Assembly (NCBI GenBank): GCA_964035545.1
Contig: OZ037769.1
Coordinates: 2,015,001-2,079,000, forward strand
Reading direction: 5' to 3'
DNA from: Bugula neritina
Lineage: Eukaryota > Bryozoa > Gymnolaemata > Cheilostomatida > Bugulidae
Length of the DNA: 64,000 nucleotides
The notes under the pieces were generated by a model. It was given only the letters and a program-made list of their open reading frames with translations. It was not told where the DNA came from and did no database searches. Position 1 is the stretch's first letter, and each line of letters opens with the position of its first letter. The position numbers and the translations under genes are program-made. Below, piece after piece: positions 50,901-62,405 of the stretch.

Positions 50901-52289
50901 AAGTTACCCCAAAAATAGGGTAACTTTGGCCACCTACTTTTTTTAATACCACAGGAGATCTAGCAGTCCCAAATTGCAAATGGTTCTTTCATTTAGTGCA
51001 TATGCTGATAAGCTTCATTTAGCATCCAAAAATTTTAAAGAATATTGTAATTCTTTCATATGACACCCAAAATATGTCTCAAAACGGCCAATGTTACCCC
51101 ATTTTACGGTAGTTATAGTATTAATATTAGTGTTTTAAACACATTGTAGCACATTGAATGGTTCAAATATTTGGATTGAGTACAAACTATAGAACTTACA
51201 TTAATAATCCTAATGAAGAATGTAGTCAAGTGGAACCAATAAACAGATTCCTGCTAGGCATATAGTTCAGCTTAAGCAGTGACTAAACATTGCGACATAA
51301 CAGGAAGCTTTCAAGCACTGCATAGCACAGATTTTAGTAAAAAACAGGGAAAAATCCCTTCCCCTTTAGCACTAAACAAGACATATATCCTAAGTGTGTA
51401 TTTCCAATCAAATATATTACTTCTCTGAATAATAAGCACTTAAAAAGCCACAGAATATGAGCATTTTTTATAGATTAGTATAATTAGTGAAATTGCTGCA
51501 ATCTAAATGTCAACAAAGGATGAGTCTCAAAACATGATCAACCCCCTCCCCCCTTCTCTCACTATATTGAAGATTATATAATTCATTATGTAATGTATTA
51601 ACATCAAAGTGGTGGTTGTATAAATTTGCAGACTAAAATGCACTAAAAAGCTGTAGCGTCAAACTGCTACTTAATTATACATACTTCAAGATGACTAATT
51701 TGATTTTCATGCACTTTTGTACAACAGACAAACTATATTATATAACTTTAAAGCACATATAAGGTCACAAAACCATTTGTGTAAACAATTTTGATAGGAT
51801 TTTCTTAAATTAATTTTTTAAGTTATTTGAACACAATGTGATAAATAAATTTAAATTGAACATCTGCCATGCCTTCACTACAGAAGTAACTATAGTATAG
51901 AAATTAAGGTATACCTGCCGTAACTCTGGACTCTCTAATAACAATGTTTACTTGTTATAATATTTTAGTAACGTACTACATCCCATAATGCATTTCCTCA
52001 CTGTTATGAGATGCAGTATGCAATATCTGAAATTATGAGCTTCACATTACAACCTACAAGTTCCAGGAGTTGAAATCTGAGTGAAGCAATAAATTGATAA
52101 CTAAGAAGCAGAATTTAGCTTATCTTACAAATAGCTTTAATATACACCTCAAGAGCTAAATTAGTGATAGCTAGCTTATCTCTTACCATTTGAAGTTGAT
52201 TGTTTCAAACACGTTTGAGCCCCGACTAAATGTAACACGCATAATCCAAGGACAGTGTAGAGTAAAACTTGCGTTATAAGTTTCTCCAT
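40907..52289 (-). CDS. Dual Venus-flytrap single-pass receptor, copy 4
   Basis: Fifteen exons join in phase: 52187-52289, 48635-48772, 48068-48208, 47675-47823, 47162-47396, 46188-46585, 45754-45932, 45096-45384, 44343-44576, 43680-43841, 43133-43303, 42163-42940, 41827-41907, 41582-41665, 40907-41226, giving 1153 residues. Signal peptide about 1-24. Flytrap 1 about 36-405. C412/C417/C421 linker. Flytrap 2 about 435-925, from GDFIIVVTMPVHD to NYRYVLVYEFN. C939/C943/C947 stalk. Membrane helix about 966-988. Tail 989-1153. The flytrap 2 end has the order expected of class C receptors: WW...EVWEDR, SNLWTTTMYE, an alanine/tyrosine helix, then FDENLDG-SGYQV. The tail carries VYLAS, TYSLPY, PLPPHR, TYIIPNN and PIPIPRK. 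Intron 1 (3.4 kb) hosts a pogo-like transposon. The domains are seen in sequence; adaptor-mediated signalling is inferred. Confidence 0.87.
43905..44160. repeat. Degenerate AACCATGTAACCGTG minisatellite
   Basis: Roughly 250 bases are built from 8-9-base variants of ACCATGTA/ACCGTGTA. They lie in the copy 4 intron between its exons 9 and 10. The overlapping open frames rich in HGYMV repeats are artefacts of the repeat. The matching introns of copies 2 and 3 lack it. Confidence 0.85.
46763..46862. repeat. Three-unit GT/GA-rich minisatellite
   Basis: Three units of about 30 bases, each containing GGTGGATAGT and AAGGGTGTGTA, lie in intron 5 of copy 4. They are absent from the paralogous introns. 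Confidence 0.8.
47891..47928. repeat. (TA)n microsatellite
   Basis: About 38 bases of uninterrupted TA dinucleotide lie in the intron of copy 4 between exons 3 and 4. Confidence 0.95.
48027..48077 (-). repeat. Duplicated exon 3 splice-donor segment in receptor copy 4
   Basis: The segment AACCAACCAATGAGAAT, which spans the exon 3/intron boundary on the minus strand, occurs twice, 34 bases apart (48027-48043 and 48061-48077). Both copies offer the same ATTCTCATTG/GTTGGT donor. The upstream donor keeps the frame and agrees with copies 2 and 3. Use of the downstream one would add 34 bases and shift the frame. Confidence 0.75.
49392..51109 (+). mobile_element. Pogo-like (Tc1/mariner superfamily) DNA transposon, internally decayed
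   Basis: The element is 1718 bp with terminal inverted repeats CCGTAAAATGGGGTAAC at the left and the exact complement at the right. TA flanks both ends as target duplication. The motif GGGGTAACTTTGGCCA recurs near both ends (about 49421, 49795, and in both orientations at 50897-50937) and may be a transposase-binding subterminal repeat. The interior holds only a fragment of a CENP-B/pogo-type DNA-binding region (50200-50609) and no DDE catalytic domain, so the element cannot move on its own. It sits in intron 1 of receptor copy 4. Confidence 0.88.
50200..50609 (+). pseudogene. Remnant of pogo-type transposase, DNA-binding region only
   Basis: Two frames together give a pogo/jerky-like N-terminal half. 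The first reads DITKGTLQNRAA (a psq-type helix-turn-helix end), then PGRQTVLSQVEEVAIV, and stops. After a shift near 50310-50350 the second frame (50307-50609) continues GSPLDKTDFRIIVKTY through NYPQNHWSLSFMSRH to NSEDITHYLKNL. That pattern of a fixed-spacing W and FxxRH is typical of the CENP-B DNA-binding half of pogo/Tigger transposases. An in-frame stop at the GCATGA position, the frameshift and the missing DDE domain make it non-functional. Confidence 0.75.
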
Positions 52290-53436
52290 CTTACTGCATG
52301 TCATCATCTATCCACACTTGCTAGACTAATGCATAAGTAACTGCTATATGCAATATTTCCTTATAATATGATTAATCATGCAGTGGAAATTAACCAGCCT
52401 AGCTTGTCTATTCAAAGCACTGGCTCACTCTGCTTTCTGTAAGCTTATCGTGAACATAAAAGGAAGTTAGTCTCAAATTACTTTTGTTTCTTTAGACTAA
52501 TTTTCAAAAGGCCAATCATGGTTGATTTTTATCCAATGTGGGCTAATGTATTTTTCCTTTAAGTTTTTACAACACACAATTACACACAAGCACTCAGAGG
52601 ACAATAACTATATTATATTATAGATATTGTGTGTGGCTATTGCAGCATTCTATTATTATTATGATTTATTTAGTAGCTGCTGAAAAAGAAAATATGGTAG
52701 TAATCAGTGCAGCTAAGCCATTTTGTTTTTAAAGTTGTCTCCCCAATTTGCAAATGGTGTGAATTACTTGGCAAGATTTTGCTACTTCCAATATCAAAAC
52801 TAATCTGGTTTATAAATATGAATGCTGGAGTAAATCTGCAGCAGACATTTAAAGATGCAATAATTATTGTTTAGGTTGATTTTTGAACAAAGTATAAATA
52901 AAATATCTAAAACGAAACTTCAGCAGCTTGAGTATTCTTAATTCATTATAAGAGTAAACATGCTTTTCCTCAGGCAAAATCCTACAACCTTTTTAACTTA
53001 TTATACTTCTTGTTGCTATAATTTATTATATTTAATAATTTTCCTCTACATCTCAGTATTTACTAAATAATGTTTGACTTTTAACACTTTTCATAGGCTA
53101 GCAGATATAGAATATCATAAAATATGATTTTTGTCAAAATTATCACAGTTTAAATAGAGTCAATATTTGGAATCATAAACGTTGTTTAGAATATCGAAGC
53201 TCCTGTAGCGTAATTGGTTAGCACGCCTGCTTGCAAGCCAGAGACCTGTGGTTCGAATTTTGGTGGGGGCAATTGTTTTACAATAAATCTAATAAATAAC
53301 TTCTAAATTACAACCCTAATTGAAAAATTTCTATTTTTCACTTGTTACTCAATTGTTATGGCATCGCTCTAATTTTATAATATTGCTTGCATCTTCTATA
53401 CGTTATTACATAATATATATTCCAACATCTCAAACA
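52290..53436. other. Intergenic region between sulfotransferase and receptor copy 4
   Basis: It holds the copy 4 5' flank and the sulfotransferase 3' flank, plus the tRNA-like sequence at 53199-53270. No other exon, promoter element or terminator could be supported. Confidence 0.5.
53199..53270 (+). repeat. tRNA-like sequence (tRNA-derived repeat or tRNA pseudogene)
   Basis: A 72-base cloverleaf-like sequence has acceptor arms GCTCCTG and TGGGGGC that can pair fully if G-T pairs are allowed. It also has an A box TAGCGTAATTGGTTAGC and a B box GGTTCGAATTT. The anticodon loop TTGCAAG would read GCA (Cys), but the anticodon stem has mismatches at both ends and the D stem has one. There is no T-run terminator directly after it. 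Related degenerate copies at 3621 and 13085 suggest a SINE-type family. Confidence 0.6.
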
Positions 53437-56400
53437 CTAATCATCATATTTAAATTCAAAGTCTTCCATTCCATCCAACTCTGTGTTTATCCATTCATCC
53501 ATAACTTCATTCTGTTCTACAGTCAACTCAGCTTTCCATCCTCCACTCTTACCTTAAAGTACACAACCATTGAAAATATTATAAAAGCAAACATTTTTAA
53601 GCATTAACTATAACTTATATTAAGCGCAACATGTCTTTAAATTAGCAATTAAGCAGCTTAACAATTGCAGTGAACTGTTTTTGAAAAGGGAGTGCAAAGT
53701 TATTTTTGAATTACACACAGTCTAGTATTTTGCTGCCTCTTACTTTTAAACAAATTTATGTCAATGAATAAAAACTATTTCTTTTAAAAGTTTACCACTT
53801 GATTATAAACTTTTGAACTTACTGTACTTTACTTACCACTTCTATATATAATATTTCCTTTTCCTTGCTTTTTTTTCTTAATTTCGAATGTGTTAGCTGC
53901 TGTAATTCGTTGAATTTGTTCTTCTGTCAAACTAATATCTAGGAATTTTGCAATTTTCTTAACATTAGTTTGCAAGTTCTAAAATAAAACAAATTAGGGA
54001 AAAAAGTTTAGCCTTTCAGCATTTTTCATTTCATGCAATCAAATTACATAATTTATATTGTAATTATTTTTACAACTAAGCAATATAGTTACATAACCAC
54101 TTAAACTTTAACCTCCTTCATTTCTTCAAACTGAAGGCTCAACAGATTTTCATTGTTTCTGTGTGGATACCATGTTCTCATGTAGTGAGCATAACTCCCA
54201 TATAGCACTGCAATGCCAAATTAAATATAAAAAGCCAACATGAGTCTATTGAACAAACTTAGTTTTGCTTCTTTTCAGACTAAGATAACCACAGAATCTA
54301 AATAAATTGCAGGCATAGTTAAATTCAACATGCTTATATAGTATATATAATTATACTGTAGAGCAAAGTATAGGACTTTATTATCAGTATAGGACTTTAT
54401 TCTTAGTTACCATTTCCCTCCAGGAAGTTTGTGAAGAAAGTCTTCCATTTAATATCAGCTTTGAGAACTCCGAGTTGCTTCAGAAAAGGAAAGAAACTGC
54501 ATACCGTGTCTTTTGGATTCCTCGTGCAGTGTATTATCTATAGAAAACAAAGTTATGAATAAATTGCATATGGTTACTTAAAAGGACATGCATGCATACA
54601 TAGTGGAAGACAAAAATACGTTATAACATAATCACAAATTAAAGACAATTTATTCCTTTGTTTAAATATGCATCCCAAATCATAGATCAGTTTGCTACAG
54701 AAAGTTTACTCTAATACGTAATCTAAATTGTTTCAAAGTTAAAGCAACACACACGCTATATTCAGGCTATATGACTAGTAATATTATTTAGTTAGGACAT
54801 AAATATTGCTTCATGGCTTGCTGCAGAAAGTGACTATAAATTTGCAATATTATTTTCTATAATTTTTTATAAATAATTCTCTTGACCTTCAACTTTGTAA
54901 AAAAATTATTGAAAGCAAAACAAATATTTAGTTTAGTAAACAAAAAGTAGAATTTTTCCCAATATTGCTGAAACCATTTTACTTGAATTACCATCTGTTT
55001 TTTCTATAATTTCTTTTATATTTTTGTATGCTATATAAAATATGTATCACTGTAAAATTTTGCAAATATCTCAAACAAAAATATTTAACTCTGTTGAGGA
55101 TAATAAAGGATGTGAACCCATAGTTACATATGTTTTGAATCTCTAATTCTAAGTTATCACGTACTTGACCGCAAAAAGTTCAGGAAAATAAAACCATTGT
55201 TTACCTGAACTTTGTGATCCATAAGTCTAGCAGGTAAAAGGTCAAATGGGAGATGAGAGATAAGAATTCGAGGACTGGGACAGTTGTCTAGGTGACTCAG
55301 AGAAGAAGATCCTTTCATTGTGTCTGTGAAGATAACATGTACACACTGAGTCGCAGAGGTTACTCTAATACAACAAATTAAATCTTTTCTTAGTACTATT
55401 CTAAATAAAATATCACAACTTTGTCTGTTTAGAGCAAAATTATATTATGTTTTTATTATTTTTAGTAGAAGTTGTCTTATCATACAGCTATTTAGTACCT
55501 ATACAAGACATAGGATCATAGAAATATCGAATATAACATGATTTGTTTGAGCAGAGTTTTTAAAGTAGCCCTGCAGAGATCATACTTTAATTATAATGAA
55601 AGACGAATTTGTTATTGTTTCTACAATTTCTTTAATATGGGAACTTAGAGTAAAATTTCCGCTATATCTATGTTGGCACTCTGACATATTTTCTTTTATT
55701 GTATTTTACAGGTTACTCCCAACATTGCTTTACACATGGTCAATAATAAATGCTCAGTTATAGCTTACTGAGTTGGTAAGTAACATTTCAAAAGTTATTC
55801 AAATATAACCAACAAGAAAATACAATAACGAAAATAATATTAATGTGAGTGTATAAGTGTAATATGTAAAACTATATGTATGACTACTCTTCATTAGTCT
55901 GTGTCAGAATTGCTACAAATAGTTGAGATAGTAAAACTAATTATTCTCTAAACTTCTTTATTGATTAAAATTATTAAACTATTTTTTATAGTTTTACCAC
56001 ACTCAAAACTCAGCTACAATTATAATACTATTTGTACCGTGAACATGATATTTATTTTATTCATTTCAAAAGACTATTAAGCAACTTCAATTTTTTGAAA
56101 ATACTGCAGAAAGGGTATAGGCATATTGACTCACTTTCAAGCTGTTTTAAGAAGCTGGGATGTTTGGCTTCCATTGGACATATCTGAGAGTGTAAATCTC
56201 TTTCTTTGACCAAACCTTTCTCTTTATATATAGCAAGTATCAGTTCTCCTGTGAAATGTGTCCCTAAAGTCAAATTCTAGCTATATACTAGCTTTCCAAG
56301 TAAAATATAGCTTAAATCATTTTCTCTATGAAATGTTTGTTTTTTTCAATGATTCAAATAAAAAGAAATGATTTTTGCTATAATCTAAATTTCATTTAAT

Positions 56401-57439
56401 TAAGAGCAATTAACAAATTTACAAAATAATATGAGTTATGATTTATACTTTATTTGTGTTAATTTATGCCTATGCATGTTTATGGCAGGGCTTTAGCTTT
56501 ATAATGCATGAGCTATATGACTGAGTGAATAACTTATCAGCTGTTATGTTAAGAGCTTTTAATTAAATTTGATGTTTGGGTAAAACTAAATGACAATTTA
56601 ATAATTGTTTGGAAACAGCTGCCTATAAAAGCAAATTAAAAGTAATATTATCAGAAAAATACATACTTATACCATAAGCAACTATGGACCAAATGTGGTT
56701 ATATAATTGTAAATTAGGCAAAAAAAACTTTGACTAAAATTGAAAGAATTTTTGAAAAATACGTAAAAGGATAAGTACTGCACTAGTAAACATGAATATA
56801 ATATGGTGAGCATATTAATGAGTATAATATTATAGTAGTTAGTATAATTATAGTGAGTACGTATAGTAATATTTATATAGTGAATATAATAGTGAATATA
56901 TTATAGTGAGTATAGTACAGTATGGAGGTATAACTATACCTGTTTTAGGGTAAGTTGCTAGAAGTACATCATCTGGTCTGAAGTCATCAAAATATGTAAG
57001 CGATTCTATCACAGCCTTATCATGCAAGAATGATGACAATGTTAAACCTTTATATTCAAAGTATCCTATTATATCATGTTTCTCCTTCAGGAAACCTGCA
57101 ATCAGGAAGAGAATTTTGGGACATGTGCATTTAAATCTTCTATGCATAAGCCATAGTATAATAGATGCATCTGATCATTTGGATTACATCAAATTTAATG
57201 CATGCAACAAACTTGAACAGCAGTTACAGTTCATCATATCATTTGCCTATCCATTTATAAAACAGTTGCTTAAGTTAATACTTAAACTACGCTGCAGAAA
57301 ACAGAGCTGAAACAACACATAGTTAGTTTAAGAACTTCTACTCACCTAGTTTTATTTTCATCAGATTTATCCAGTATTTGATTGATAATAGTAGTAGCAC
57401 CAAGTAGTTCTTTACTGTTTTCCATACAACCATGTTCAT
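53437..57439 (-). CDS. Cytosolic-type (SULT-like) sulfotransferase
   Basis: Eight exons join in phase: 57346-57439, 56940-57095, 56135-56263, 55205-55323, 54411-54537, 54113-54207, 53837-53978, 53437-53552, giving 325 residues. It should transfer sulfate from PAPS to a small hydroxyl-bearing acceptor. Visible motifs are the PAPS 5'-phosphosulfate loop TYPKTGT (about 79-85, split by intron 2), the catalytic-His segment SPRILISHLPFDLLP (H150), the 3'-phosphate site RNPKDTVCS (R172, S180), and the C-terminal PAPS loop RSGKSGGWK (286-294). In that loop the usual RKGxxGDWK has lost the first Lys and the Asp. Residues 1-31 form a hydrophobic N-terminal extension (YLVLLLLSIKYWINLM) not usual for cytosolic members, possibly a membrane anchor. 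The substrate cannot be predicted. Confidence 0.85.
56790..56935. repeat. Degenerate GAGTATAATA-type repeat
   Basis: About 145 bases of GTGAGTATAATATTATAGTG-like units lie at the intron 2 donor side of sulfotransferase exon 2. It is a local low-complexity expansion. Confidence 0.65.
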
Positions 57440-58849
<1,410 letters not shown>

Positions 58850-60700
58850 AGCCTTTGTAAAGTTAGATGTTGCATAGTATACAATTACAGTAGGAAAAGT
58901 CACGTAACAGCAGCAAAGTAATTATGATAAAAAACTTTTTCCTGCTGAACGACCTATTAATTCATTCAAGGCTGACTGTAGAATTATGCATGTGTAAATA
59001 ATAAACCAATACACAAAATTGATCTCCATTGAGTTACCTCCTTCAAATAAGCTGATTTTAATAAAATTAATCAATTTTGTAGCTATTGTATTGTTGATCC
59101 AAAAGACTTTTGTCATACAAAATCTGTCATGCTTGAAAGCATATGCAATTTTATAATCAATATTAACCTTTTTTTTCTGCATTTTTGCTTATTAAATCAT
59201 TTATTACTGACTGTAAAATCATGCTTGTGTAAATAATGAATTGATGATATACCATTACTTTCCATAAAGTCGTTTTATGTTTCAGCTAATTTTAATAAAA
59301 TTAATCAATATTTTAGCTCTCTTCTAGTACAACTTGACCCTTTTTATATCAAGTATATATATATATAATATGTATTATCTACAGTGCTTGAAAACATGTG
59401 CATTTAAAAATGGAAGTTCCAATATCAACTATAATATAGATCTGTGGCAATTGCATCACACATCATCTTAAACACTTTTATACTTTCTGAACTAATATTC
59501 ATACACATTTTAATTTCGAAGTGTGCCAACACCTTCCACTCTGATTTTATCTATTAATAGCCATATTTTTACTTTCTTCTCAATTTTTCTATCCTCAACT
59601 CTTTTCAATTGAATTTACAAAATTTGAAAAGTGCAGAATTAACTTGAATAGTTTGAGATGCATGCTTATTGTTAAATTCAAGTTGCTTTCAATTTATAAA
59701 TTAAGTACTCTATTAAATAATCATAGAAATATTTGTAATTAGTTGTTTTCATCTTGTGTTTTATACTAAATTTTACTTTTCAACACTTTTTAAAATTACA
59801 TTTAAACAAATTTTCACAGCTATTTTTAGTAGACATAGATTACTACCTCATCATGTTTATATATACAATGTGAGCGTCTCCGTTTCCTTATATAGGGCCG
59901 CATCAAAGGTATAATTATATATCTTCTGATTTGTCTAAGATGCTCTAGTGCTAAACTGATATTTAGTAATTAATAATGAATAATTAACAATTGACATTTG
60001 TTTTCCAAATTCAAAATTATTAAAAGAAATATAAAATAGCATTCAGTGCTTTCCTCCTCAAGTAACTTAAACTTAAACGTCTACAGATTCTATGACCAAT
60101 AAAACGATCACACAAAATAATTTGAAATTTATCCTTATTCATCACTCCTAATATATATTGACGCTATAATATATCTACTAAAATTGGATCAAAATAATAT
60201 GTGTATAATATAGGAAACAACAGCAAGTATATATCTTATGTAATCAAAAAGTGCCAAATCTCATTTCGCAAAGTTTATAGGCTATTTAAATGAATTATTT
60301 AAATTAAACTATATAATAACATAGCTGAACACTAGTATATTATTAGCAACACTTACATGTATAAACCAGCAGGAAGTAATTGTTCTAATCAATTGAGATC
60401 AACTTGTATACAACTTCAGAGATGAAAAATAATATTACTAAACTCACATGTAGAGAGTGAATAAAACTCATAGTTATTATATTATTATTTAGATCTATTT
60501 AGAAAAACATGCAATACCTGGTACTCCTGCAGGTAGTTTGGTTCGAAGTGGCAAAACATTATTTGAATATTCAAGTGAAATACACCAGTCTGTTATACTG
60601 CTAAATTTTACTAGAATATCATGTGACATCCAACACTCTAATTTATAAAATAATTTATGCTATATTTAATTATATTCAATTTAAATAAGTATTAAGTTTT

Positions 60701-62405
60701 TCACAGTGTTCCATGCACTTCAATTTCATAAACACGAAGGGATGTAGTAGTGTTAAACATGATTTTAACATGTTGTCCTATCATGGGTGTTATACAATCT
60801 ATATGTGTATACCATCTCTCTAAAGTACCAGGGTAATAGGCACAGAGATGATTTTCAGTGTCATCCAGGTTAGTTAGTTCTGTTGCCACGGTGACGACAG
60901 CTTCCTTAGCATGTGTCCAGCTTGAATCTTAAAAAATATAAATCAATTTATTTTTGCTTCCTCCAACAAAAATGGTAGCTTGTGAGAATATTTGGCTCCT
61001 TTGCAAGCTGAAATCTTTTTGATACTTTCATTATGCTGCTATAGCTCGAAGGTTAGAGATCTGTGGTTTGAATACTGGTGGAGCAGAAGGTTTTCAATTT
61101 AATAGGCCTATATATTTGCCAACAAAGTATAGAAATCAATTTTAAATTCTAATTTAAGTGCTTGAAAATTAATCTTATTGCATAATCTAATTACCGAAAT
61201 CAATATTTTCCATTGCTGAAAATGTTGAAAACTACCTTAGTATTATTATATTGTAAATATATTAAGGAACCAGCTGCCAGGTTGAACCAAGCTGACTTAC
61301 CGTTGCCCCTGTTTAAGATTCTAACTGCCCAGATGCAGTGAACAGTTTCTAAATCAACTGCCCAGTATGGTTGATATTCCAGTTCTGTCTTTACCAATGA
61401 GCCATGCTCTCTGCTGCCTGCTGCCGGAATGTACTGTCCATCATTGGCTTTGTGTGCTCCATAGTATGTTGATCCATGACTTGAGGATCCAACTGAGGTC
61501 TGCCTAGCAGGCTTGTCTAAAAAATATTATAAAACTAAAACTAATAAATTATGAAGCTTGCGCCAAATCAGATATAATTCTATTTAACTCATAGCCAAGC
61601 TTTTTCCAACACTTACTTTTTGCCAACAAATGTGAGATCAATTTCTTCTCAACAAACAAATCAGTTCCCTGTTGAAGAAGATCCATATTCAAACAGGAGG
61701 ACTGACAGCAAGAGAGAGTTGTTGGGTTAAACTTGAATGCCATACATTCACTGGAATTTAGACAGCTAATAGCACAGAGAAGCTGGTTCCCGGTGCTGGT
61801 GCATACGGGTAGAGTTTCATGTGGATCCAGCAGTCCAAGTTCATAGCTCTGATATATCGTATTTGATTTTACCAGAAGGTATAACATGCAGCTGTGCAGT
61901 AGTAGCAGAAGGAGTAGAGGAAGAAAACCTGTGAATAAACAAAATACAAGTGAATGGTTAAAAGTATTTTTTATAGAGAATCAAACCTAAATTGAATTTT
62001 GCTTTTCTTAAAACTTGCACTCTTTCGAGCTGAAAATAGCTTTGTTAATACCCATAATCTTAATGCCAATAATTTCCTGAAACATCCAGCTACAAGTTTT
62101 ATTTTGAAACCAAAATAAAAGCTACAAAATGAAATTTTAGTAAAAACTTATTAAAAATGTTCTTTCTGAACTGTATTTGTTTTCTTTAATTAATTTTTAA
62201 CGAGGATTAAAACATTTACCGGTGAATTATTTAAATATTATATATCAAAGAAATTTTAATCAGTTGAGTTGTTGGAAAGCTGAAAACTGCAAATTACAAA
62301 TAGAGCATTGTCTAACATAATCTAGTCTTTATATTTTAAAAATTTTTTTCTCTATGTTCAAAAGTTTGCTCACTGTATAAAAACAAACATACCGTAAGCT
62401 TTCAT
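60701..62405 (-). CDS. Secreted PAN/apple-like + fucolectin (F-type lectin) domain protein
   Basis: Four exons join in phase: 62393-62405, 61617-61928, 61301-61516, 60701-60927, giving 255 residues. Exon 1 supplies only MKAY plus one base; with exon 2 it makes a leucine-rich signal peptide (GFLPLLLLLLLHSC). A PAN/apple-like module (about 36-97) has paired cysteines in CAISCLNSSECMAFKF and CCQSSC. A fucolectin-tachylectin-4-type domain follows (about 109-255): NKPARQTS, ANDGQY, PYWAVDL, VRILNRGN, HLCAYYP, DCITPMIGQHVKI and VYEIEVHG. Such lectins are secreted and often bind fucosylated glycans. The usual RxDx4(R/K) sugar-contact motif is not preserved: R-x-N and then W occur at NRGNGDSSW. A broken duplicate lies just downstream. 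Confidence 0.85.
61033..61085 (+). repeat. Fragment of tRNA-derived repeat
   Basis: GGTTAGAGATCTGTGGTTTG and GAATACTGGTGGAGC match the B-box half and 3' end of the tRNA-like sequence at 53199. The A-box half is eroded. It lies in the lectin intron between exons 3 and 4. Confidence 0.5.

Noticed and set aside
53199-53270. Functional tRNA-Cys gene
   Set aside because: Mismatches in the anticodon and D stems, no clear T-run terminator and the presence of related degenerate copies favour a tRNA-derived repeat.
53320-53607. 95-codon plus-strand open frame
   Set aside because: It overlaps the last sulfotransferase exon (53437-53552) in antisense; the minus-strand exon carries the conserved GGWK end of the family.
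60480-60620. Possible extra exon with a donor near 60520 on the minus strand
   Set aside because: It lies downstream of the lectin stop codon. The frame gives no recognisable peptide and no acceptor can be placed with confidence.
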